64,000 nucleotides of DNA from positions 1,513,001 to 1,577,000 of the forward strand of contig BTPP01000001.1 of assembly GCA_037102815.1 (NCBI GenBank), read 5' to 3'. Position numbers and translations under genes: made by a program. Of the stretch, positions 30,719-41,362 are shown one piece after another. The DNA comes from Neurospora intermedia (taxonomy: Eukaryota; Ascomycota; Sordariomycetes; Sordariales; Sordariaceae). How positions within the stretch are numbered: the first letter of the stretch is position 1; each line of letters begins with the position of its first letter. The notes below the pieces were generated by a model. That model was given only the letters and a program-made list of their open reading frames with translations. It was not told where the DNA came from and did not search any database.

Positions 30719-33040
30719 TCTGGGTTGGGGTAGTCGATATCTGACAAGTGAAACGAGAGACTGAGTGAGTGTTTGGGCAAGTCAAAGTGAAGTGGCCGAA
30801 CACTGCAAATGCCAGTGTTGAAATTTTAGTGGGGCAACAGCGCCACAAAAGCAAGGCCCTGCTTGTAGACTGACCAAGAATGGCCGGATCCAACCCCTGC
30901 TTTCCATGATTTTTAGCTTTGGTTCCCAGTGATGACCAAATATATATACTTATATATATATATAATATATCAAGGCGACATTCAAAGGCCAAAATGAGAG
31001 GCGGAACCATGAATGCGGTGGTGTTTGTTGAATCGCGCAGGATACCTAGTCTGAGAGAGGACGCCTCAAAGTCTCGGGTGGCTTACCTTGTTATTCCAAA
31101 GCTGAGCGCTCGTGTGAATGATGAGCTGAAGTTGAAATCAATGATTGAGTGGCAACACCAACTGACCGGTACCACCACCGCGTAGCTTGACCTGGTCAAA
31201 CACGGGGTCCCCTTATTGGAACAGTCTTCCGAAATGCGCTTGATGATTCCGGGGTGCTGGCGGTGAGATGGCGGCTCTGCAGGGCCGAGATAACTGGGAG
31301 GGTTGATGGCCGTGGAACAAATCTCGAAGGTTGAATTTGTCGTTTTGCAGTTCGCGTCGAGCAGGGTTTGAATTGGAGTGTGATGGGTCTTGGCGCCGGA
31401 GACTTTAACAGGTGTATCAGGGTAGAGTGTGACGGTTGTATGTTGTCTCCAACCTCAGCTGTTAGAAGCAGGCTCACTACGGAGAGCGAAACCCAGCTGT
31501 GTGCAGTGCAAGCCGAAATTTTACAATTTCGCAACCTTACACGCCAGGGACGAGATCTGGGTGCCGCGTTATCTCGTTTGCAGTGTGCGACGCTAACAAA
31601 GAGCACCAAGGAGACCCTTGTGGCCGAGGCGGTCTAGAGCCCCCGTCTGGTAATTTTGGGGATTATGACACCAATGATACGCGATCCACTTGGCGAAGTG
31701 CTCAGCCTCCACCAATGCCTGCCGTGAGGGGAGCTGTTGCTGTGGATGGCCAGCTGCTCGCCTGTCGCAGCCTCAAGACTCACGTGGGGAGAGACCCCTT
31801 TCATCACTCAGTCAAGTGGAATGATGCCTGCCACGACAAGGCACCACCCCCCTCCCCCAAAGCTGCAAGGTCAGGATTGTTTCAAGGTCCCTTGGGTCCG
31901 CACCAAAAGGGTGTCCGCGGGATGCGGGACGGTGTGGGTGGTTAATCATCAAAGATACCTAGGGATCTGTCTGGGTACGCGTGGCCTCTTGATTTCCTGC
32001 TGTTGGGGTTTATATTTTACTGTTTATCTATGATGGTTACGTAGACCTATTGGATGCGATGTATACCGTAAACACTTCGTTTCACAGTTCAGTTGGTGAT
32101 TCGTCAAAGCTGAAAGTGAAGCTTTTATAAGAAAAAGCAAGATGGGAGTCCAGAGCACTTCAGACTGGCAAGAAACACTTCTCCACTCGTGGATGCCATT
32201 CCCCGCTGCTGATTCGCCGGGCGGTCTGCGGACGGATTCCTTTCTCCAAAGTTGACAACGTGCGTCGGCCTGCCACTTTGGGGACAAACGGGGAAGGGAA
32301 CTCCATCCCACTTCAACAGTACACAGCCAGCACCCCTAGACTTCCACTTCAGTTGGAGCCCTTATTATAGCGTACACAGGCCTACCTTAACCTTGCCGGC
32401 ACGTCCCCTCCCGTCTCAACCTCTTTCAGGACCGGCCTTGCTTCCCCCCCGACATTCTAGATTGATACAACCGACAGCATTCTTCGTGGTTCATCTCGAC
32501 AACCGAAATCTACCAGACGGCATCAGCATCGATTACGCCGCCCATACCAGATTAGCGAACATTTTCAACCTTGTTGCCCCCTTTTCAACCCTCTATTTCA
32601 ATCCGGTGACTGGCTGGTTTCCTTTCGCCAAAAAAGCCAAGTGACATCATCCCACCTCGACCGACAAGTTGCACCATCCTCGCATCACTGTCAAGAGATC
32701 AAGTCAACAGACGACTATTAACATCGGGCGGCCCTGAGTCAAAGTCCCGTTTGCGCATTCCGAGATTCCAAGAGACTCAGTTTTATATTTTATCTACGCC
32801 TCCAAACCACGACGAGTAGCGACGAACACGACAGACCAACAAGTCCGTGATCTTCGCCTCTCCGCGCAAACCCACGCTCCGAAATCTCTACATACACATC
32901 AACCACGCCGACCGACCATCTCCGTCGGTCTCAATACCGCCAAGGTGGCTTCCTCAATCGTCCTCCCACGCACCGTCTCTTACGACGCACCCGCCGCAAC
33001 CTTGGCACCGCGTCAGGACTCCCTAACATATCAGAACGCA
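30719..33040. promoter_or_regulatory. Divergent region between zinc-knuckle and ORMDL genes
   Basis: 2.3 kb shared by two divergent genes. A TA-rich repeat lies at about 30939-30970. The last 700 bp before ORMDL are pyrimidine-rich and look like promoter plus 5' leader. No gene was found. A tRNA-like A-box stretch near 31612-31660 was examined and rejected. Confidence 0.5.
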
Positions 33041-33791
33041 ATGACAGACAAGGGTGGCCGCAGGAGGAGATCTAGTAGCATTCTCCAGGTCTACCATGAG
33101 CCTCTTGAGCCCGTTGAGCAGCTGAGCGACCAGGCTGCTCTCCCCAACTTGAATGCCAACTGGGTAAACGCAAAGGGTAATGATCCTCAGCCCCGTCCCC
33201 ATCCCTCCCCCTCCAGACTTGCCGTGATCCCTGCCCTCTCCGCCGCGGGGTGCGACCAAGCTTCGACATGTGTAAAGCTTATACTAACCTCTCCTCTCCC
33301 CAAACAGGCGCATGGACAATCCACTTCGTCCTCATCCTCGCCCTCAAGATCATATACGATATTGTCCCCGGTGTCTCGCAAGAAACGTCATGGACACTGA
33401 CCAACATCACGTACATGATCGGCTCATACATCATGTTCCACCACGTCCGGGGCGTGCCCTTTGAGTTCAACGGCGGCGCCTACGACAACTTGAACATGTG
33501 GGAACAGATCGACGACGGCGCCCAATACACGCCCGCCAAGAAGTTTTTGCTGAGCGTGCCCATTGTCCTGTTCCTGCTGAGCACGCATTACACACACTAC
33601 GACTTGACGTACTTTATCATCAACTTCTTGGCTGTCCTGGCGGTCATCATCCCCAAGTTGCCTTACGTGAGTTGGCCCTGGTTCGAACTGTTTCTCTTAT
33701 GCGCATCTAAAGCACATTACTAACTGTTTATTCCTTTCCACAGAGCCATCGCATGCGTGTCGGTCTCTTCTCTGGCGTTCCAGAGGAATAA
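33041..33791 (+). CDS. orm1: ORMDL/Orm1-type regulator of serine palmitoyltransferase
   Basis: A three-exon model: 33041-33176, 33308-33666 and 33744-33791, 180 aa, close to the family size. Introns of 131 and 77 bp keep frame, and the second has a TACTAAC branch site. The conserved ORMDL core is clear: NANWVNAKGAWTIHFVLI, a central FHHVRGVPFEFNGGAYDNLN block, then MWEQIDDGAQYTPAKKFL and THYTHYDLTYFIINFLAV. Three to four membrane helices are expected in the ER. Family members bind serine palmitoyltransferase and restrain sphingolipid synthesis. The N terminus has RRRRSSSILQV, very like the yeast Orm stretch phosphorylated downstream of TORC2-Ypk1 to relieve inhibition, so the same control is likely here. 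Short last exons are easy to miss; here exon 3 supplies the conserved SHRMRVGLFSG end. Confidence 0.95.
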
Positions 33792-34219
33792 TATTTCCCC
33801 CGATGAAGACGGAAGATAGAGATTGGGAAGTGTACCGGGAACGAGTTTGAAACATACTGTCTCGCCTTTTGGAAGCACAACTCTAGGGTCTCCATTTGGC
33901 AAAACAAACACAGAAAGAACCGGGCTGTGATTTGGGCGTTGGAGGTATTGGTGGATCGAAAACAATAGGGCGCTCCTCAGGGTCATAGAGGATGAGGATC
34001 CAGTTCAGTCAGCTGCCTCATAGTGCTGCTTCCCTCTGTCGTCATCATGATTGGCAGCAGAGCTCTACCTAGGGAAAAGCAGCACGTTGTACGGGTCAGC
34101 CGAGGGAAGTGCTTCACCAGCACCAGGCTTCAAGGCATGAGTTGCGAACTACACTCCGGTCGGCACAGGATTGGGTCGGGTTTTACGAGATATAACACAG
34201 CACAACACAACACACATGG

Positions 34220-34250
34220 GTCAGGTTAGGTCAGGTCAGGTCAGGCTAGG
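34220..34250. repeat. AGGTC pentanucleotide repeats
   Basis: The sequence TCAGG-TTAGG-TCAGG-TCAGG-TCAGG-CTAGG is a run of six related pentamers. A similar run in the opposite orientation lies at 46705-46722. It is not the TTAGGG telomere repeat. Confidence 0.75.
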
Positions 34251-36303
34251 GTATGGTAGAGAAAGATGGTCGGTTCTGTCCGGCGGAGAAAGGTTCGACT
34301 ATGATCAAGCATGGTCTGGTGGAGGAACGAGGGAAAAAAACATGTAAAGTGTTTGTGTTTTCGGGTTTTTTTTCCATATCTAGGATTAAATGTATAGGAT
34401 CATCAGCGTCACTTAAAAGCATCATGGTTTTACACTCTATCCGTGTTTCTGCTGCTCTCTCTTGCTGCGTGCGGGTTGAAGTGCTTGCCATATCAGATTT
34501 GGTTTGTTTTCACAAAGTTCTAAGATGGTGCATTTAATTGACTTGTTCGGTGCTCAGATAATCAACTCAGGAACGAGTACCAAAGTCACAGGCGGCTTTC
34601 GGGCAAGGTGCTCCCCAAACCACTACTTGTCTTTCGCAAAGTCTACAACAACTAAAGGTAACAACATTAGTTGCCGGCAAGTCTAACTTAAACGAGCTCA
34701 TCTTGGCCAACTTCCTAACTTACTGAGATCTGGCCTGCTTGCGTCCGACTTGACTTGTGTGAAGCACTCTTGGCTCGTGAGCGAGTTTTGTGGGTGGGTG
34801 GTATGAGTGGGTGCTGAGGCAAAAATGGGAATCTTGTGCTCGTGGCCGCGTTGGGATCTCCTACCATGAAGTTCATGTAGCCACCCGCAGCTGGTGAGGA
34901 CAGCCCGGTCCAATCCAGGAATCCGTTGGAGATACGACATCAAAAGACAACATTGTATGTGCGTTTCTTGGTACACGGTAGGTAGGCGTCGCTCGTGCAG
35001 TTGGTTGAGATTCAAGGCAGAGAGAGGGGGTAGTAAGACGTGATGATGTGGCGATGGTGGTTCCTGGTTTCCACCTTCATGATGCTAAAAGAAAAATGGA
35101 GAAAAGAGATCAAAAAACGAAAGAAAGATAAACTCGCAGAATTCGGTTTTGAGCACATAAATGTCCTGAGATGCGGAAGAGTGCCTGGTTATAGCCATGT
35201 CTGTGTTGCATTATACATGCATGCCTGTGTATGTATGGGAGGCATTACCAATGCAAGTTTGACATCTTCGATACATCAATGAGAAGTAAGGTCCGAGGGC
35301 TTTTGAGGGCCTTGATTCCACCCACCTCTACTGTTGGAACATACCTAAACTCTCTTCGCCTTGTATAGGATTTCATTTCTTGGTGCTTCCGTATGCTTCT
35401 TGTTCGGAAATGACAGTTTTTCCATAAGACGTCTTATAGTAACAGGGGTGGAATTTCTCATGGTTTCTTTCGTTCATCTTCTTGTACTGGGAGATGCTTG
35501 CAAAACTGACGAGGCCTCAACTCACCTCGTCTCAGCGCGGGATCTTATTATCAGGAAATGACAGCGCCATAAACCTGCGAATGCTTCATCGTTCTCGGAA
35601 GCACTCCTTGTCTTACAGTGTTGTGCGAGCATGTATTATATAGCTCACAGAAGCCACTCGAGATGCTGCAAGGACACTTCACAGTCACCGAACGCGGTGG
35701 TTTACCTCGGTCCTTTCATTGTAAGGTCTGCATCAGGTGAAGACAGGAGACTTAGTAAGACATGGTAAATACCTCTATGCATCAGTCAGGTTCGAGGAGA
35801 AGCTACCAGTACGAAAGCATCTCCCCGCCTTGTTGGCTGTCACCCCCATTCCTGAACAGCAGTAGGAGATGTCGTGGACCATTCCACGGGGGTTGGCCTC
35901 GGCCACATGCAAGCCTTTATTACTTCTTGCTTACGCAGGTAATCTGTTTGCTTGCGTAAGGGCATATAACATGGATAACCTGGTAGATTCCCAGATCGAT
36001 TCTGGACAGTTCTATGCGCGGGTACAGAGAGATTTCCTGTATCATGCATCAACTCCAAGTTTTTGGCTCGCAATCAGTGGCCTTTCGTACTTACTCATCC
36101 CTTCAAATCATACTGCATTGCCATTCCCAGCTTCACGCCCAGATCCTACCAAAGTCAGAGAAGTATGAACCGCCTCAAACTTGCTGTACCCAAGATTCGC
36201 CATCGATCGATGATGAAATCTTCCCCAACTATACACCCGTCCGGCATAAGGGAAGAAACATGTGTGCTTAGTCAAGGCCCTTTCTCCAGGCCGGCCACCT
36301 AGA

Positions 36304-36310
36304 TATAAAT
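36304..36310 (+). promoter_or_regulatory. Candidate TATA box of the wall-protein gene
   Basis: TATAAAT lies 290 bp before the wall-protein ATG. A CT-rich stretch with likely start-site sequence follows some 30-60 bp later. A possible 5'-leader intron starts with GTACGT at 36449, with acceptor candidates between 36563 and 36597. Both are inference from sequence alone. Confidence 0.4.
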
Positions 36311-36599
36311 ACCCATCACTCTCAACTCGACTGAATCTTGACATCTTACTTCTTTACCTCACAGCAAAGAACCAACAGAACCAACATCCAGGCTTCTCTT
36401 GACTGTTAGGCGACAGTGGCACCCGCACACCTCTAAGCACACTTCAAAGTACGTGTCCAAGTCTACCAATCTTGGTAAACTCCCTTGAAGGGTTCATACC
36501 ACCTACCTCAGCGGTCTATCTATCTATCTGTCTACCTACCTCTGTCTTCTCGTTGCTAACTAGGTTGTTAACCTACCTCGTCCAACAAAAGAAACAGCC

Positions 36600-37019
36600 A
36601 TGAAGTACTCAACCTCCTTCATCGGAGCAGTCGCGGCTGTCTCCCAGCTCACCCAAGCTGCACCAACCAACAACCGCGGAACCTCCAACAACGGTGATGG
36701 CCCTCTCGTCATCCTCTCTCCCGATGAGGTCGTTCCCATCGTTCCCATCTCCCAAGTCGTCCCTCATCACAGCATTGCAGGAGATTCCGCCATCGTGAAG
36801 AGCCTCAATAGTGCCCTTGCTGGTCTCCCGAAGCCAACCGCCTGGTTCAGCAAGACGGCCAAGGCCACTCCTGCCAAGGGTCAAGGTTATGCTGCTGCTG
36901 CCACTACCATCTCTGAGACTCCTGTGATTATTGTCTTTCCTCCTCCTTCTCCCGTTACCACTCTGATTCCTTTTGTCGCTTCCTTTGGTAATGCTCCCGC
37001 ATCTGCTGCGTCCTCGACT

Positions 37020-37059
<40 letters not shown>

Positions 37060-38325
37060 CCCCGGTCGTTCCTACTTCGTCCTCGTCTGCGGCTGCTGGT
37101 ACTCTGACTAGTACCACGACCTCGACCATTGGCAACGGCACCAACCCGATTACTTCGACGTCGAACGCGAATTCCGCTGCTCCGGTTGCTAGTGTGACTA
37201 GTACTACTACCTCTACTACTACCTCTACCACTACCACGGATACTGCTACTACTGATACTAATGCTGCTGCTCTTACTACCTCTACTACTGCTACTGCCAC
37301 TGCTACTGCCACTGCTACCGCTACTGCTACCGTTCGCCGCAGGGACGGTCTTGGGGATGGCAAGAACGGCGGCGGTCAGCAACTGATTTATGGCGGCATC
37401 GATGCCTCTAAAGATGGTCGGTTCGGTGGGAGTGGTCACGGTGAGTAAACCCTTCTTTTGTTTTTCTTTCTTTAGGGATTGATTGGAGGAACGCGAAGGA
37501 AAGACTGACGACTTGGTACTTAGGGATCTACTACGACGGTGGCAAGGTAGATGATGGCACGAAGCAAGATGCCAATGCGGCTGCTGCTTCGGCTGCGGCT
37601 GCTCCTCTAGCTTCAGCTTCGATTGCTTCGTCTGCTCCGGCTGCTGCTGCTCCTTCCTCAGCTTCGATTTCTTCGTCTGCTCCGGCTGCTGCTGCTGCTG
37701 CTGCTGGTTCTTCAGCTTCGGTTTCCCCGTCCGCACCGGTTGCTCGTCCTCCTTCTTCAGCCTCTCCTTCTCATGCTCCTCATTATTATTATTCTTCTTC
37801 AGCTCCGATTATTTCATCTCCTCCTCCGCCTGAAGCTCCGATTACTTCATCTGTCACTCCGGCTGCTGCTCCGGCTGCGGCTTCGGCTTCGGCTTCGGCT
37901 CCTCAAGGTGCGCCTGTTCCTACACCTGCTCCCGCCCCTGCTGATATCCCTGCTGGTGGACATGTCCAACTCTCCTCAACCTGCCCCAAACTCTCCAGCT
38001 TCCCCCAGAGAAACCCCACGGCTAACACACCCTCTTCTCCTCCTTAGGTGCTTCCGCTCCCGCAGGCAACAACCTCGTCGCCCAGATCCCCGACGGGCAG
38101 ATCCAAGTGCGCCCTCTTTCCACGTCTCAGGTCGGCGGAGCCAACAGTGCCGACCCGCAGGCGCCGTCGTCGGCGTCGGTGAATGCGCAGAATGTGCCGG
38201 TCACGGTGCCGTCGCCGTGGGCCTCTGTTGTGACTGGCGGCAGTGCCAGCGTGGATGGCGGTAGGTTGTGGAAGACCATGGGTATGGGATTCGTGGCGAC
38301 CGTTATGGGAATGTATCTGTGGTAG
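36600..38325 (+). CDS. Secreted Ser/Thr/Ala-rich cell-wall protein with PIR-like motif and GPI-type end
   Basis: A three-exon model: 36600-37440, 37524-37955 and 38048-38325, 516 aa, all borders in frame; the second donor (GTGGAC) is weak. A signal peptide covers residues 1-20 (cleavage before APTNN). A conserved-looking N-terminal block with PLVILSPDEVVPIVPISQV follows. Then come a Ser run encoded by an AGC microsatellite (37019-37058), Thr/Ser and Ala/Thr runs, and a second Ala/Ser/Pro-rich block from exon 2, all suited to heavy O-glycosylation. Residues 437-444 read QIPDGQIQ, closely resembling the Q-(I/V)-x-DGQ-(I/V/P)-Q motif by which yeast PIR proteins are linked to beta-1,3-glucan. The C terminus ends in a hydrophobic MGMGFVATVMGMYLW segment, as for GPI attachment. 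A structural wall role is inferred. Repeat tracts probably vary in length between strains. Confidence 0.82.
37019..37058. repeat. AGC trinucleotide tract coding polyserine
   Basis: Thirteen AGC units inside exon 1 of the wall-protein gene, read as serine. The neighbouring TCG/TCC serine codons extend the polyserine without extending the DNA repeat. Confidence 0.9.
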
Positions 38326-41300
38326 ATATGAAAATCTACCGCCTACCTACCGCACGCAGTCAGTCAGACAGTCAGTGCAACTGGCAGAGGTGGGTAGGTA
38401 GGCAGAAAGGGGGAGTACGTGAAAAAGTATAATCGGGAAAAGAGGGAAAGTGGCAGGCAGGTGATAAAACCAAGAAAAGCACACAAAAACAGCATTGTCT
38501 TTTTATTAGGGGAGGGAAATTGAAGATGGTTAGGTGTGTAGAATAGTCGTTGTGAATTTCAAATTGGGTTGCGTACCTGTGAGTCTGCGTTCCTAACTAC
38601 TCATCATGTATGTGCGTTTGTGTATGGTCCGTACACAGGACTGGGAGATTGAAGCCTACAGCAACTCAAACACAGTAAATGGACAAGGTTGACTGATGCC
38701 TACCTCACCGAGGACGCGACCCTCCAAGTCACCGACAGACTTTTGATATGCGAGATATCGAGTTCATCCCTCATCTCTGGATAATCAAGGGACTGATGTT
38801 ATTTTTTTTTTTTCTTTTGTTTTTCTTTTTAACAAGAATCTTCTCCTTCTTTCGGAGACGGACTTCAACAAATGTTTCAAACCCTGAATGTTTTGTCATG
38901 ATGAAATTGGTAGACCGCAATCTCTGCTAGCTCATCGTGCAGAGCCAAGGGAGTCACAATGGGTTGCGGTGGTTTTCTTTGGCAGTGACAACAGCATGTG
39001 AAGGTGAAAGATGAAACACTGTCGAGATTGCCGATCAGGGAAAGTCATCACGAATTGATTGCTGGCAATGAATTTGTTGTTCTGTCTGCATCGACAACCT
39101 GTGATTCAGGGTTAGGGTGGAAGCAAGCAGGTCGGAGACATTGCGCCGACACATCCGTGATTCAGCCGGGACTAAGGTGATGAATTGCCTGTTATTAGGT
39201 AATCACTGGACGGACGGCACTGCAGACGGGGCGGGAGCGAACCAGAAAAGGTGGGTGTGTGAGTGGAGGCCGGCGCGGGATACATTGCACCGACGAGACT
39301 ACTAGACTGAGACCTAACCGTGATAAGGCTAGGGCCTAGACCGAGTGGATGCATCGCTAAGGCTCCCGTTTTAGGCGAGAAAGGTGGTCGGGTCTGGGGA
39401 AGGAAGGAACCAAAGAAGCGACGTTGACTTGCCCTGTGTTTGTTGACTTCCTTTGTTGTTGTCTCTTGTTAGTGCTGTGTTAGGGGGTTTCATAGTGAGT
39501 GTTAACTTTGCGCCACTAAATACATAGGTAGCCCACTGAGGAAAACCTAGGACGGTCTCGAATGGAAATAGACCACGGATTTCTGGGGGAGATAACGTCA
39601 TCAATCGAGGACGGGAATCAAGAAACAAAAACAAACATCATGACAACAACAGCTCCTTTCCCATTACGGCATGAATGCAGTGATTCCAGACCGCGGCCAT
39701 GGTTGATGATGTGTTTACAGTCAGGGGAGCTCCCAGGTCCCGTTTGGGGGTCAATCCAGGTAGTGCTGGGCTATTTGACACTAGCATTGCGCTACGCAGC
39801 TGGGAGTGGACCCCGCTAATCCACAACGAACAGTCGAGACGGGGCCAATATTGAGTGTATCGGGCTGCCAAGGCCATGCACATCGATCGGACGAGCTCTG
39901 CATTCATCTCAACTTTTTTTTTTCTTTTTTTTTTTTTTTTTCTCGGTCGGTGTCGAGTCAGTGGTTTTCAGTCTTCTTCTTCTCTAGTGCTGTTCTATTT
40001 TTCTTGACAGGTTATCCACTATGCCGTTACTGACACACCTTGCTACATATATACACTAGTGAGTGTATTACCAAGCAACCCACGGCTACCGTAGACTCGG
40101 TATCTTTCAACTTAGACGGAAAAGAAGTACATACTGTACATTACAACTCAATCATACACTACCTTCCATACACTCCACAGACGATGTTGTCAGACACGGC
40201 AAGAACATCGGGTATGTATGTACCGTGCTGACTGGTCAGAAAGAACATCCGGGTGCCGCGTAGTGTAGAGAGTACCTGTCCCAAAGCAGCCAATGCTACG
40301 ACAAGTCGAGGTTACAGTGACACATTGAATGAACTTAACATGGATGTACACTAATGTCGAACAAAGCTGAGCTTCTCTCGGTTCGGTTTGGAGATCTCGA
40401 TCAGATTTGCTGCTACAGCCACTCAATTGCCAGCATCTCCATTCCATCTTTTCGACTTGCGACGGACTCACTCCAGTCCCGCCCGGCCTGCTTACCGTTT
40501 CGTTCGCTGGCCTTTGCAAAACCTTTCCCCGTCCGTGGCTGTTGAACCCAGAGAATGGAACGCAATCTCACTCACTCACTCACTCACCCCAACCACGCCG
40601 ACTTGTCCGAATCGGTCCCGTGTCCATGTCCATCCCTTCCATCTTCTTTTTTCCTGATTTCGTTCCATCCCGTTTCCTTTCCCCTCTCTGTCGCTCCCGG
40701 GCAGTTTAGTGATTTGTTGCTGGATTGGACGAGCCGGTGAGCCACACACCGACTTGGACACTTAATTCCAAACCACAACAACACACCAACCAGCCTCGCC
40801 TCCACTTGCCACCACGACGGGATCAGCAACGGCAGTGCAGCATCTCTTGGGAGTCTAGGCCCGACTATACCTACATACCTACATGCTACACTACCACACT
40901 ACCACTACCGCTACCACTACCGCTACTACTACCACTACCCTCACCACTACCACTACCCATTCACCTCTTTCTACCAAGACGACGACTAACCTACCTAATC
41001 ACCCGGGTATCACGACGGATTCGCGGCGCCATCTGGATCCTGCCACACCTGCTTGTCTCGTCCATCCCCGACCCCCATCTGAGACCCGGATCGATTAGCC
41101 AGCTGGTCATTTCCTCCTCCAGTTAGATTAGGGTACCTCGCATCAAACAAAGCCAGCCTGTCCTTGTCTACTCAGTCTTTCTAGAAACTTGGTTCAAGAA
41201 CTACAACTTTCCCAAGACATACCACACAAGACACCAAGCAAGCACGCAAGCGCATCCAGACCCTTTTCCCCCCAGACTAGATCGACAATAATGCAGGTGT

Positions 41301-41362
41301 CGCCTTGGGTCCGTCCGATTTCCCCTCGGTAGTCCCTCCTCATCCTCGTACGCGACTTCAAA
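38326..41362. other. Intergenic and long 5' leader of the Sln1-type kinase gene
   Basis: 3 kb. The left part is the wall-protein 3' flank. T-rich runs lie at 38800-38831 and 39914-39940. From about 40550 the sequence becomes pyrimidine-rich and looks like promoter and leader of the kinase gene, with a CTACCA-type repeat (40885-40960) and upstream ATGs, including a 13-codon uORF (41291-41332). No further gene is supported. Confidence 0.55.
41291..41332 (+). promoter_or_regulatory. 13-codon upstream ORF before the Sln1-type kinase
   Basis: ATG at 41291 opens a frame MQVSPWVRPISPR that stops with TAG at 41330-41332, only 30 bp before the kinase ATG at 41363. If it lies in the leader, it could lower or condition translation of the kinase. 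Transcription over this stretch is inferred, not shown. Confidence 0.45.

Larger units (their letters stand above)
33792..36599. other. Intergenic between ORMDL and wall-protein genes
   Basis: 2.8 kb. The left part is the ORMDL 3' flank and the right part the wall-protein promoter. It contains AGGTC pentanucleotide repeats (34220-34250) and a TATA-like box (36304-36310). No coding frame with protein features was seen. Confidence 0.55.

Noticed and set aside
31612-31680. tRNA-like stretch (TGGCCGAGGCGGTCTAGAGC resembles a class II tRNA A box)
   Set aside because: No B box, no closing acceptor stem and no sensible anticodon arm within 120 bp; at most a chance match or relic.
34220-34250. Possible internal telomere-like repeat
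   Set aside because: Units are TCAGG/TTAGG pentamers, not TTAGGG hexamers.
36609-37736. 375-aa open frame on the minus strand opposite the wall-protein gene
   Set aside because: It is a mirror of Ser/Thr/Ala codon repeats and reads as Ser/Gly/Arg runs; the plus strand has signal peptide, introns and a motif-bearing C terminus.
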